Of a stretch of 46,673 nucleotides of DNA, positions 20,265 through 27,906 are shown piece by piece; the first letter of the stretch is position 1, and each line of letters begins with the position of its first letter. Source of the stretch: a virus; the IMG/VR virus record IMGVR_UViG_3300023181_000042, positions 1-46,673 of that record; one strand, written 5' to 3'. The notes beneath the pieces were generated by a model. The model ran no database searches and was not told the origin of the DNA. It saw only the letters and a program-made list of their open reading frames with translations. The translations under genes and the position numbers were made by a program.

Positions 20265-21070
20265 TGGCGAGAATCAGATCGATCAAGCCGGAATTCTGGC
20301 GATCACCATCAACCGCTGCAGCATCCCCTCGCGCACGCCTGCTCTATATAGCGATGTGGAACTGGTGCGACGACTACGGGGTGGGCGAGTGGACACCCCG
20401 CGAATTGCTCGGTTTTGCGTTCCCGAACGATGAGGACGTTACGAACGCGGAATTTCAGAGCCTTTGCACGGAAGTTGCAGCATGCTTCGGCACCGAGTTT
20501 TACGTCGTAAGGGGAAGGCGTTTTTACTACATTCCGGCATGGGATGACCACCAGAAAAACGAGCGAAGAGCGACCGGCAAGTACCCCAAACCGGACGTGC
20601 CGGAAGCCAGCCCTGATCAGGAGTTTTCCGGTGTAGCGGAAAAGCGCGGAACTTCCGTGCGTAACACCGGAGATACAGCGTCTGGAACAGGGAACAGGGA
20701 ACAGGGGAACAGGGAACAGGGAACAGGGGAATCCGCACCTTCGGTGCTGAGTGAACTATTTGAAACCTGTTGGAGCGACTGGCCCCGAAAGACCGACAAG
20801 GCAGAAGCCAAGAAGCGGTTCGCAATCGCGGCCAAGAAGATCGGCCACTACGAGCTCGCAGGTTTCATCAGCGCATTCGGTCACGCCTACGCAGCAACGA
20901 CCGAGAAGCAATTTGTTCCCGGTCTTGGCACATGGCTGAACCGGGAGCGCTGGACAGACGAGATGCCAACCGCATCGACTCCGCGAGACACAAGACAAAC
21001 CCCCACTGAGCGGGCAGCACAAACGTTGACCCTCGCAACCGAAATCGACATGAAAGGGCTGAGCACATGA
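20264..21070 (+). CDS. Replication initiator-like protein
   Basis: A 268-residue protein from GTG 20264. Residues 1-115 form a winged-helix-type domain typical of phage replication proteins (MARIRSIKPEFWRS opening, YIAMWNWCDDYG, then FYYIPAWDDHQ). A low-complexity linker (141-156, GNREQG repeats) follows, then a C-terminal helical domain with CWSDWPRKTDKAEAKKRF and the TWLNRERW end seen in DnaD/O-like proteins. The linker is encoded by GGAACAG iterons. As in lambda gene O, the gene may contain its own origin. It would load the host helicase, perhaps with the protein at 22266. Confidence 0.75.
   Translation: MARIRSIKPEFWRSPSTAAASPRARLLYIAMWNWCDDYGVGEWTPRELLGFAFPNDEDVTNAEFQSLCTEVAACFGTEFYVVRGRRFYYIPAWDDHQKNERRATGKYPKPDVPEASPDQEFSGVAEKRGTSVRNTGDTASGTGNREQGNREQGTGESAPSVLSELFETCWSDWPRKTDKAEAKKRFAIAAKKIGHYELAGFISAFGHAYAATTEKQFVPGLGTWLNRERWTDEMPTASTPRDTRQTPTERAAQTLTLATEIDMKGLST
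20684..20729 (+). repeat. Iteron-like tandem repeats, candidate origin
   Basis: Six exact GGAACAG units in two blocks of three (20684-20704 and 20706-20726), each followed by an extra G. The block period is 22 bp, about two helical turns. They lie inside the initiator gene at the junction of its two domains, the layout of lambda ori in gene O. Confidence 0.6.
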
Positions 21071-22269
21071 AGCCGTATTACGTAAACGACCAAGGCGTGA
21101 CGCTCTACCACGGGGACTGCATTGAAATAATGCGGTCCCTTCCTGACTCATCGGTTCACGCGGTGGTTACCGATCCCCCCTACGGCCTCGGGTTCATGGG
21201 GAAAGCCTGGGACGACCTTCCGCCCGGGCTCGACTTTGCCGCCGAGGCTCTACGTGTTCTCAAACCCGGTGGGCACATCTTGGCATTCGGAGGGACGAGA
21301 ACATGGCACCGACTTGCGGTGGCTATGGAGGATGCGGGTTTTGAAATACGGGATTCGATCGCATGGCATTTCGGAAGTGGAATGCCTAAATCGCTCAACG
21401 TTTCCAAAGCAATCGACAAGGCGAACGGGCGCAACTTCGAAGACCGCTACGCCCTAGGCCGCCACATACGGACCAAGCGCGAAGCGGCGGGAGTAAAGCG
21501 CACTGAGGTGAATGCGTGGTTCGGCTACCGCGACGGATGCGAACACTGGGAACGCCAAGACGCAGGGGGTGCACGTGTGCCGACTGTGGCAGATTTCGCA
21601 ATACTCCGTGAGAGATTGTCGCTTTCGACCGAATGGGACGCTCTCGTTGAGCGCGCCGAAGCCGAGCGGCCCCAACTTGGCCTCGTGAAAGGGGCGGGGG
21701 CGAAAGATCCAAACAGCTTCGCCAACGGCCACAATTCGACCTACATGGCCACCGCACCCGCGCTGCCCGCCGCCCAACAGTGGGACGGTTGGGGCACGGC
21801 GCTCAAGCCAGCTTTCGAGCCCATCTTGATGGCGCGCAAGCCACTCGTCGGAACCACGGCGGCGAATGTCCTCTTGCATGGCGTGGGGGCGATCAACATT
21901 GACGCGGCCCGGATTGGCAGCCGCTGGCCCGCGAACGTGGCGATGGATCAAAGCATCGCGGAAACGCTAGCCGAGTCCCGTTTTTTTTACGTTGCCAAGG
22001 CGGGCAAGAATGACCGGCCAAGCGTGGACGGGGTAACGCATCCGACCGTAAAGCCATTGGAATTGATGAGGTGGCTCGTGCGGCTTGTGACGCCAACTGG
22101 CGGCACCGTGCTTGACCCGTTCGCGGGATCGGGGACAACCATTGAGGCCGCACTGCTCGAAGGGTTCAAATCAATCAGCATAGAGCGCGAAGACGCCTAC
22201 TTGCCGCTCATCATGCAGCGCATCAAGAAGCCACTGTGGCAGCCCCTGCCTGGCGGGGGGATCGCATGA
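21067..22269 (+). CDS. DNA methyltransferase (beta class) with embedded HTH
   Basis: A 400-residue N4-cytosine or N6-adenine methyltransferase. Catalytic DPPYG (36-40) comes before the AdoMet-binding FAGSGT (352-357), which is the beta order. An insert at about 115-190 (RHIRTKREAAGVKRTEVNAW) reads as an XRE-like HTH placed in the target-recognition region. No cognate restriction enzyme is nearby, so it is an orphan enzyme. It probably protects phage DNA from host restriction. ATGA overlaps link it to the initiator and the next gene. Confidence 0.88.
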   Translation: MKPYYVNDQGVTLYHGDCIEIMRSLPDSSVHAVVTDPPYGLGFMGKAWDDLPPGLDFAAEALRVLKPGGHILAFGGTRTWHRLAVAMEDAGFEIRDSIAWHFGSGMPKSLNVSKAIDKANGRNFEDRYALGRHIRTKREAAGVKRTEVNAWFGYRDGCEHWERQDAGGARVPTVADFAILRERLSLSTEWDALVERAEAERPQLGLVKGAGAKDPNSFANGHNSTYMATAPALPAAQQWDGWGTALKPAFEPILMARKPLVGTTAANVLLHGVGAINIDAARIGSRWPANVAMDQSIAETLAESRFFYVAKAGKNDRPSVDGVTHPTVKPLELMRWLVRLVTPTGGTVLDPFAGSGTTIEAALLEGFKSISIEREDAYLPLIMQRIKKPLWQPLPGGGIA

Positions 22270-22616
22270 CCATAGACGAACTCAAGCAGGTGGTCGCGAA
22301 AATCCAGTTGGGAGACAACCGCCAAGTGGATCGGCTGGTGCTCGAGTACTGGTGGGAACTGATCGGCAACCTCGACTTCGAGGACACGAAACAGGCCGTC
22401 AACTTTCACCGGCTCGAGCAACCCGGCAAATGGTTGGAACCCGGGCATGTGGTTGCTGGTTCGAAGCGTGCCCGTGACATTCGCGAACGTGACGCCAGGA
22501 GAAACCAGCCGGCCATCGAGTCAAACAAGATCACCATGCCCGATCGAGACGAGTTCGAACGGTGGACACGGGAAGCAATCGAAGCGGCACGGAAACGGAA
22601 GGAGGCAGGCGAATGA
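22266..22616 (+). CDS. Possible helicase-loader-like protein
   Basis: A 116-residue protein. The helical N-terminal half (LGDNRQVDRLVLEYWWELI...FEDTKQAVNFHR) and the GKWLEPGHVV turn resemble G39P-type helicase loaders. The C-terminal half is charged and helical. Position in the replication cassette agrees. The resemblance is by eye and weak. Confidence 0.5.
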   Translation: MTIDELKQVVAKIQLGDNRQVDRLVLEYWWELIGNLDFEDTKQAVNFHRLEQPGKWLEPGHVVAGSKRARDIRERDARRNQPAIESNKITMPDRDEFERWTREAIEAARKRKEAGE

Positions 22617-22783
22617 CCGAAGCAACACTCGCAGTCGATGGAGATTACCTCCTGCTGCTCGACGAGGGAGGCAAGGAGATCAGCCGCGTCCTCGGCGGGC
22701 ATGACGGGGAGGGGTTCTACCGGTTCGGTGAACCACTTGACATCCCGGATGGCATCACAATCGCGAACGAGCGACCACTGTGA
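22613..22783 (+). CDS. Small acidic protein
   Basis: A 56-residue, beta-type, acidic protein with ATGA/GTGA overlaps on both sides and GGAGG just upstream. Function unknown. Confidence 0.55.
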   Translation: MTEATLAVDGDYLLLLDEGGKEISRVLGGHDGEGFYRFGEPLDIPDGITIANERPL

Positions 22784-22953
22784 CCGCCGACAAGAAATCC
22801 TGGTGCACTGCTCGTTTCAACGAGTTCACATGCCAACTGCGCCGCAACCATGCCGACTTCCACCGATGCGAATACGGGGCACCGACACCAGCAGCAGTCG
22901 CGGATCAGTGGGGGAAGTATCCGCTCGTCGCACAGGTGGTGAGTTGGGAATGA
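22780..22953 (+). CDS. Small Cys/His-containing protein
   Basis: A 57-residue protein from GTG 22780 (GTGA overlap). Cys at about 9, 18 and 31 with His at 25 and 29 could form one zinc site. Function unknown. Confidence 0.5.
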   Translation: MTADKKSWCTARFNEFTCQLRRNHADFHRCEYGAPTPAAVADQWGKYPLVAQVVSWE

Positions 22954-23327
22954 AAGTCTCAGTCGATGTGGAAGACCTCACGTTCTGGAAGTTGGCCGCG
23001 ATTGCCGAACGGTACGAAATGCGGGTGGACGAATTCATGCAAGAACTCGCATTGAGCGCATCCAACCGTCGCGTGGATGCCGAGGTCGATCCGGTGGCAA
23101 TGCGGTGGCGGCAAGGACTATCCGACAAGGAAATAGCGCGTGAACTGGGGATGACCAACCAGGCCGTGTCCGTACGCCGCAGATCCCATGGATTACCCGC
23201 CAACCGTGCAATCGGCTACTACCAGCCCGGACAAACGAAACAACAACGCAACACCATCCAGAAAGCGATCGCCCGAGCAGTCGCACGGGAACGCGAAACA
23301 CCAATCACGAACGAAGGAACGAACTAA
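22950..23327 (+). CDS. HTH protein, sigma-like region
   Basis: A 125-residue protein. GLSDKEIARELGMTNQAVSV (about 56-75) is a clear HTH of the homeodomain/sigma-4 type. The N-terminal 40 residues contain a short strand and helices. The basic C-terminus is Arg/Lys/Gln-rich. Probably a transcription regulator or recruitment factor expressed with replication genes. Confidence 0.6.
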   Translation: MKVSVDVEDLTFWKLAAIAERYEMRVDEFMQELALSASNRRVDAEVDPVAMRWRQGLSDKEIARELGMTNQAVSVRRRSHGLPANRAIGYYQPGQTKQQRNTIQKAIARAVARERETPITNEGTN

Positions 23328-23777
23328 ATGTCTAGAGCAACTATCACCCTCGAAGGTTTTGTGTCCAAGAACCCCGAAACCCGCAACGTCACCGGACACA
23401 GCATCACGACAGTCACCATCCCCGTCACCAAGCAGAAGAAGAACGGCTCAGGAGGCTACGAAGACGACGGTGACCCCGTGTGGTACACCGCCGAGTTCTG
23501 GGACGCACACGGCGATGCAGTGGCCGCACAGGTCACGAAGGGGCAGCTAGTCACGGTCGCGGGCAACCTCGAAGTACAGGTACGCGAGAAGGACGGCAAG
23601 ACCTACGTCAACACGGTGGTCACGTTCCCGACAATCGGGGTCATCGTGCGGAAGCCGAAGCGTGGCGAAGAAGTGCAGCGCCCCGCAGCCGAAGAGCCCT
23701 GGGCCGCATCACCGCCAACAGCAAGCGGCGATGTCTGGAACACCCCCGGCAACTACACCGACGAGACGCCTTTTTAG
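23328..23777 (+). CDS. ssb: Single-stranded DNA-binding protein
   Basis: A 149-residue SSB. An OB fold spans 1-110: TLEGFVSKNPETRNV opening, VWYTAEFWDAHGD, and KGQLVTVAGNLEVQV. A flexible Pro/Ala region and the acidic tip DETPF follow; DETPF is the partner-docking C-terminus known in bacterial SSBs. It would protect replication and recombination intermediates. Confidence 0.93.
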   Translation: MSRATITLEGFVSKNPETRNVTGHSITTVTIPVTKQKKNGSGGYEDDGDPVWYTAEFWDAHGDAVAAQVTKGQLVTVAGNLEVQVREKDGKTYVNTVVTFPTIGVIVRKPKRGEEVQRPAAEEPWAASPPTASGDVWNTPGNYTDETPF

Positions 23778-23789
23778 GAAGGCGACGAC

Positions 23790-23984
23790 ATGACGATATT
23801 CAAGCCAGGAGCCCGAGTGCGGGTCGCGAGGCAGAAGTCATATCGCCCCGGCGACGACGGGATTGTCCTCGAGGGCGCCAACTTGACCACGATGGTGCAA
23901 TTTGATGATGGCGAACGGAACGAGTACTACACGGGATCGCTTGAACATGTGCGCGATAGGCCAGAGAGCGAGGGGGTGGCGTGA
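23790..23984 (+). CDS. Small SH3/KOW-like protein
   Basis: A 64-residue beta protein: PGARVRVARQKSYRPGDDG and VQFDDGERNEYY fit an SH3-type barrel. Function unknown. Confidence 0.55.
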   Translation: MTIFKPGARVRVARQKSYRPGDDGIVLEGANLTTMVQFDDGERNEYYTGSLEHVRDRPESEGVA

Positions 23985-24199
23985 TGGACGACCGTTACGC
24001 GCCCCGATTCGGCGCACCCATCAGCAACTGGTTCCGGTGGTTCGCGTGGCGTCCCGTGAACACGGTTGATCGCGGCTGGCGCTGGTTGGTCATCGTCAAC
24101 CGTCGTCGCATCCAGAAACACAACTACCTCGACGGCGGCGGGGACTTCTGGTTCCAGCATGCCGTCGCACTCACCCCAACCACGGAGGCCACCAAATGA
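23984..24199 (+). CDS. Small Trp/Arg-rich protein
   Basis: A 71-residue protein unusually rich in Trp and Arg (WFRWFAW, RGWRWLVI). ATG 23984 uses the last base of the previous stop; GTG 23981 is possible. Function unknown. Confidence 0.55.
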   Translation: MDDRYAPRFGAPISNWFRWFAWRPVNTVDRGWRWLVIVNRRRIQKHNYLDGGGDFWFQHAVALTPTTEATK

Positions 24200-24525
24200 A
24201 ATCTGCAACGGACGCGTTCGAGGATGCCGAGATAGCGCGGGAGGAAGGCGCCAGCACTGATCACGAAGCACTAATGGAGATCCTGAACGATGCGGGCGCG
24301 TACTGCGGAGAGTGCGGTTACGAAGATGGCTACAAAGGCAAAGACGGATGCTCGCAGTGCGCGGAAACGCTAACCGGTTATGCGAACGCCATCCTCGCTG
24401 CTGGTTTCTCCCGGCAGTCACCCGCAAGCACGACAGCAGCAGATGCATGGGACGCGCCGAAGAGCCTTGAAAAAACTATCTGGGACGCGACCAAGGCATT
24501 CTCGGATGGGAGGAACGATGACTGA
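24196..24525 (+). CDS. Zinc-ribbon protein
   Basis: A 109-residue protein with CGEC and CSQC pairs about 15 residues apart, a four-Cys zinc site between two helical parts. ATGA overlap upstream. Function unknown. Confidence 0.6.
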   Translation: MKSATDAFEDAEIAREEGASTDHEALMEILNDAGAYCGECGYEDGYKGKDGCSQCAETLTGYANAILAAGFSRQSPASTTAADAWDAPKSLEKTIWDATKAFSDGRNDD

Positions 24526-24574
24526 CAACCCGTACCGAGTAGCAGCACCGGAAGGAGATGGTGGGAATGAGTGA
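24518..24574 (+). CDS. 18-residue peptide
   Basis: ATG 24518 has GGGAGGAACG upstream and the frame overlaps the genes on both sides. It may serve translational coupling only. Confidence 0.3.
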   Translation: MTDNPYRVAAPEGDGGNE

Positions 24575-24788
24575 GCGTCCCAGGATTGGCACGTTCACCG
24601 ACGTTCTCGGATTGATGGCAACGGTCGACAACCGCATCGAACGAGAAGACCCCGACTTTGACGATTGGGTTTTTCGCACCTCGAACGCATGCCACATGTT
24701 CGTAGAAACGATGAACGAAATAGGGCTCGTACTCGTCAAGCCAGAACCAAAGCGTGGACTATTTGGAAGGTGGAAGCATGACCGATGA
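24567..24788 (+). CDS. Small uncharacterised protein
   Basis: A 73-residue protein with GGAAGGAG upstream. Acidic middle and basic C-terminus. It overlaps the next gene by 11 bp. Function unknown. Confidence 0.55.
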   Translation: MSERPRIGTFTDVLGLMATVDNRIEREDPDFDDWVFRTSNACHMFVETMNEIGLVLVKPEPKRGLFGRWKHDR

Positions 24789-25413
24789 CAGAGACAACCC
24801 GCTACTCACAGCGGTCGAAGCGCTGACCAAACCAATCAGGTCGAAGGTCATGCAAGGGGCGGTAACTTCCAAGGTGGAGTTGCCGCCCTTGATCGTCCAG
24901 CTCGAGCAAGCCATCCGCGGATCAATCGTCGGCATCGGCGGGTCTGGTTCGCTCGCCAACGAACGCAACGTGATTGACGGTGATGCACTGTTCCGGTTTA
25001 TGAAGATCAGCACGACGATAAAGGAATGGTCGCGCATGGCCGGCTCCACGATCAGTGCCGACGACATGGGTAAAACGTTGACCGCATGGTTCCTGGCCTA
25101 CACATCGAAACCGGTCACCATCGAGCAGGAACGCTTCTACGTCAACCAGATGGAAGGCTGGGCGCGCGCAATCATCGACAAGCTCAACCCCAAGGTGACA
25201 CTGTTGCTATCCGAGCAATGCCCGGTGTGCGAGGCGAAGACGTGGTGGAACTCGTCAGACCGGCTCGAGTACACGCACCCGCTCATTTCCCAGTACCCGC
25301 AAGACAGCGAAGATCCAGTGAACGACGCAACCGCAATGTGCCGTGCGTGTGCCACGGTGTGGACTGCGCGCGAGCTCGCATACGCACTCGAGGAGGTAGC
25401 GCGACACGCGTAA
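24778..25413 (+). CDS. Conserved phage protein with C-terminal zinc ribbon
   Basis: A 211-residue, mostly helical protein. Residues 35-75 contain a Gly-rich segment (GSIVGIGGSGSLANERN). The C-terminal third has CPVC (about 149-152) and CRAC (about 189-192), a zinc ribbon. It is the last gene of the early rightward operon. The architecture is familiar from actinophages between SSB and terminase, but no function is known to me. Confidence 0.65.
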   Translation: MTDDRDNPLLTAVEALTKPIRSKVMQGAVTSKVELPPLIVQLEQAIRGSIVGIGGSGSLANERNVIDGDALFRFMKISTTIKEWSRMAGSTISADDMGKTLTAWFLAYTSKPVTIEQERFYVNQMEGWARAIIDKLNPKVTLLLSEQCPVCEAKTWWNSSDRLEYTHPLISQYPQDSEDPVNDATAMCRACATVWTARELAYALEEVARHA

Positions 25414-25433
25414 GAAAAACTTTACGAATGGGC

Positions 25434-25463
25434 TTGCATTATGTAGCAGGCGTTGTGTATAGT
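25434..25463 (+). promoter_or_regulatory. Sigma-70-type promoter for a small RNA
   Basis: TTGCAT (25434-25439) and TATAGT (25458-25463) with 18 bp between. It lies in a gene-free gap and is followed within about 90 bp by a strong terminator. Confidence 0.65.
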
Positions 25464-25469
25464 TTGAGA

Positions 25470-25549
25470 TGCGTTCCTACACCTGTCGAAATTTCCGGCA
25501 GGCAACGGATTAGAGAAAGGGTCAGGCCTCACGGTCTGGCCCTTTTTTT
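25470..25549 (+). ncRNA. Candidate small RNA of about 80 nt
   Basis: It begins just after the -10 box and ends in the terminator T run. Upstream of the terminator stem there is a second hairpin, CCTGTCG paired with a CGGCAGG-type arm (about 25482-25502) around an AAATTT loop. No open frame of any size lies inside. Phage-encoded RNAs of this size, with their own promoter, are known in actinophages. The target is unknown. Confidence 0.5.
25518..25549 (+). terminator. Rho-independent terminator
   Basis: AGGGTCAG (25518-25525) pairs with CTGGCCCT (25536-25543), one G-T pair, followed by seven T. It is the clearest intrinsic terminator in the window. Confidence 0.85.
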
Positions 25550-25760
25550 ATTGCCCAAAAACTTTCGCTGCACAACCGACAACAACATCGCACACGCCAC
25601 AGCCGCTAGCCATGAAGGGCCAGTCGCAAGTGACACGCAAGATTGCACACGGCGGTTCGATGCACGCGAAACTAACGTCCCTGACGAGGGATGACCAGCC
25701 CACAGCTGACTATGAAATTCGCTGCGGCTAAGCGGGGACGAATATAAACCCCGGCTGGAC

Positions 25761-25819
25761 GCAGGGCGAGGGATTCGGAATCCCTATAGACAACCGATGA
25801 CTCTGCGGTTGCGCCCTGC
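25761..25819. ncRNA. Three-way-junction RNA beside tRNA-Asn
   Basis: An 8-bp closing stem (GCAGGGCG 25761-25768 with CGCCCTGC 25812-25819) encloses a 7-bp triloop hairpin (25769-25775/25779-25785), a five-base link, and a 6-bp hairpin with a nine-base loop (25791-25796/25806-25811). All pairs are Watson-Crick. On the minus strand it reads like a tRNA with acceptor, anticodon-like and T arms but no D arm. On the plus strand it lacks a T arm. TATAAA at 25743-25748 may be a promoter element. It ends seven bases before the tRNA. Confidence 0.45.
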
Positions 25820-25826
25820 ACACCAT

Positions 25827-25898
25827 TGGCGAGTAGCTCAGCGGCAGAGCATCTGACTGTTAATCAGATTCGCGCAGGTTCGAATCCTGCCTTGCCAG
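25827..25898 (+). tRNA. tRNA-Asn (anticodon GTT)
   Basis: A complete cloverleaf: acceptor TGGCGAG/CTTGCCA with one G-T pair, D arm GCTC/GAGC, anticodon arm TCTGA/TCAGA with loop CTGTTAA (anticodon GTT), and T arm GCAGG/CCTGC with loop TTCGAAT. The discriminator is G, then CA rather than an encoded CCA. Confidence 0.93.
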
Positions 25899-25926
25899 CA
25901 CATAACTAAAGACGGTTGGAGTTGCA

Positions 25927-27168
25927 ATGTCCCTGCACGCCGAACTGCTCGAAAACCCGGTGTTCATCGCAGACCTGCTTGGTGACGACAGCGCCTCGAG
26001 CCTCGCCATCAAATACGGCACAGGCTCCACGTTCGTGAAGAAGCACCGCAAGATTGCTCGTGCTGCGAACCCGACGCATGTAGCCGGCGAATCGTCCGAA
26101 GAGTCATCAGATGGCAGCAAGACGGTTACCGCGATCCGCACACGCCCCGTCACCCTCGCTGACGCACGCGCCTGGATCGAAGCATCCGGCGACAACCCCG
26201 ACGGCTACACGCTCAGCATCCGGTCGATCGCCTACGGGCTTGACATGTTCAGTAATCGGATGTCAGCCACACCCAAGCATTCCAAGGGCGACGCGAAGAA
26301 GAACGACCTGCCAGCCCTCTACGCTGCAGCACGCACAAAGCCACGCGCCCGCATCAACGTCGAAGCAGACGAGCGGGCAACCGTCGTCGTATTTGCTGAT
26401 CCTCAAATCGGCAAGGTCGGCCGACGCGGTGGCACACCAGAACTGCTCGACCGCCTTCAAGAGAAGCGCGAAAAACTGGCAACCCTCCTCCGCGACCGCA
26501 AACCAGTACGCACCGCACTGTTCGACGCTGGCGACGGCTTCGAAGGGTTCAACTCGGGCGGCAACCCTATGTTCACCAACGACCTCTCGTTGGCCGAACA
26601 AATGGATGTGTACGGCACCGAGATCTACTCATTCGTGGAACTCATGCAACGCCACGGGTCAGTCGACGTAGCCGCGGTCACCTCAAACCACACCGCATGG
26701 CGCAATGGTAAACAGAACCTCGGACGCCCCGCAGACGACCTCGGCCTATACGTGCACAAGCAAGTGTCTAAGGTTGCTGCAGCAGCCAAGATCGACGCCA
26801 ACTGGCACATACCACTGCCATACGACGAAAGCGTTGCCGTGGATGTTCTCGGCACCTCAATCGGCATGGTTCACGGCAACCAGTTCGGCCCCGGACAATC
26901 CATCCAATGGTGGGAAAAACAGACATTCGGTGCCGGCGCGGTCACGATGGCCGATGTCCTAGTGACCGGCCACTACCACACTTTCTCAGCCGCAGTCGGT
27001 GGGCGAAACCCGCACACCGGACGCCAGAGATACGCACTCGGCGCGCCCACACTCGACAACGGTTCCGACTGGTACCGACAGACAGCAGGCCGCGACTCGG
27101 ATCCTGGCTTGCTCATCTTCGACATCACGCCTAATGGATTCGACCTCTCGAGCATGACCGTCCTGTAA
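25927..27168 (+). CDS. Calcineurin-like metallophosphoesterase
   Basis: A 413-residue protein with the ordered metal motifs of the family: Asp158-x-Gln160 (ADPQIG), Gly-Asp-Gly with Asp203, Asn254-His255 (TSNH), His316 (VHGNQ), and Gly348-His349-x-His351 (GHYH). The first motif has Gln where His is usual, common in phage members. Residues 1-60 look like a helical DNA-binding or adaptor region. GGAG lies upstream of ATG 25927. It may act on nucleic acid ends or nucleotides; the substrate is not evident. Confidence 0.82.
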   Translation: MSLHAELLENPVFIADLLGDDSASSLAIKYGTGSTFVKKHRKIARAANPTHVAGESSEESSDGSKTVTAIRTRPVTLADARAWIEASGDNPDGYTLSIRSIAYGLDMFSNRMSATPKHSKGDAKKNDLPALYAAARTKPRARINVEADERATVVVFADPQIGKVGRRGGTPELLDRLQEKREKLATLLRDRKPVRTALFDAGDGFEGFNSGGNPMFTNDLSLAEQMDVYGTEIYSFVELMQRHGSVDVAAVTSNHTAWRNGKQNLGRPADDLGLYVHKQVSKVAAAAKIDANWHIPLPYDESVAVDVLGTSIGMVHGNQFGPGQSIQWWEKQTFGAGAVTMADVLVTGHYHTFSAAVGGRNPHTGRQRYALGAPTLDNGSDWYRQTAGRDSDPGLLIFDITPNGFDLSSMTVL

Positions 27169-27185
27169 CCGACCGGTTACATGCA

Positions 27186-27252
27186 CTGATGTCACTGAAC
27201 GGTGACATCAGCCCTGCACTTATGATGCGGCACTTATCAGCCCCGCGCTTAT
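27186..27252. promoter_or_regulatory. 10-bp palindrome followed by GC(A/G)CTTAT repeats
   Basis: CTGATGTCAC (27186-27195) and GTGACATCAG (27202-27211) form a perfect inverted repeat with a six-base loop. It is followed by GCACTTAT at 27216 and 27230 and GCGCTTAT at 27245, spaced 14 and 15 bp. The hairpin could terminate the phosphoesterase message; the repeats look like regulator sites for the next unit. Confidence 0.45.
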
Positions 27253-27275
27253 GGCGACGCGACTAAGGACATGTC

Positions 27276-27452
27276 ATGGAATGGCAACCCGAACCACATG
27301 CTGTCGACCCGGCCATTGCGACGGCGGTAGATCACCTCAACGACCTGCTGCCGACTAAACGTGGTGTGCCGATCATCAGCGCACGTGACTGTGAGCTCGC
27401 AGGATTCGACCTCGCCGACGTCATGGCCGCATACCGGATGGAAGCACGATGA
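27276..27452 (+). CDS. Small uncharacterised protein
   Basis: A 58-residue protein with AAGGA seven bases upstream. Helical, mildly acidic, one Cys. ATGA overlap with the next gene. Confidence 0.55.
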   Translation: MEWQPEPHAVDPAIATAVDHLNDLLPTKRGVPIISARDCELAGFDLADVMAAYRMEAR

Positions 27453-27664
27453 CGCTGGTCGAATCGTTTGAGCGCGCATGGCTGGCAGTTCAAGGCAACG
27501 AATTCTCGCACACCATGGCCCGACGAAGCCTCGAAGCATCAGTCGATGGCGTCGAAGAGCTTGAGACAGCATTGCGCTCTCTCAAGCGAAGGAGCGCCGA
27601 GTATCTGGTTCGCACGGAAAGTTGCCGACGAGCAGCCCGCCGCAACGGCAAGGAGTTCGGATGA
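27449..27664 (+). CDS. Small helical protein
   Basis: A 71-residue charged helical protein (EELETALRSLKRRSAEYL). ATGA overlaps both neighbours. Function unknown. Confidence 0.55.
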   Translation: MTLVESFERAWLAVQGNEFSHTMARRSLEASVDGVEELETALRSLKRRSAEYLVRTESCRRAARRNGKEFG

Positions 27665-27906
27665 GTGACGCAACGAAAGCCGCCCTCGACGCAGCAATCG
27701 AAGCCCACATCGCCGACGAACACGACGACAACACCATCATGCTCCGCGGATACATCCTCCAAGCAGCAGGCAACGGCATCGAAGACAGCCGCGACTGCCT
27801 ACTGTTCACATCCGGCGACCAAGGCGCAGTAGTCACCTTAGGGCTACTCGCCATACTCAACGCCAACACAGACGCATCATGCTTCGGAAGCGACGACGAT
27901 GACTAG
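27661..27906 (+). CDS. Small acidic protein
   Basis: An 81-residue protein, Asp/Ala-rich, ending DDDD. The middle is a mix of helix and strand. It overlaps the next gene by 8 bp. Function unknown. Confidence 0.55.
   Translation: MSDATKAALDAAIEAHIADEHDDNTIMLRGYILQAAGNGIEDSRDCLLFTSGDQGAVVTLGLLAILNANTDASCFGSDDDD

Noticed and set aside
20684-20729. Tandem repeats as a CRISPR array
   Set aside because: Units are 7 bp with no spacers and the protein frame runs through them; no cas genes are present.
21067-22269. Complete restriction-modification system
   Set aside because: No restriction endonuclease gene next to the methyltransferase; neighbours are replication proteins.
25086-25694. 202-residue plus-strand frame
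   Set aside because: Shadow of the 24778 gene continued through the small-RNA promoter and terminator; Arg-rich without domain.
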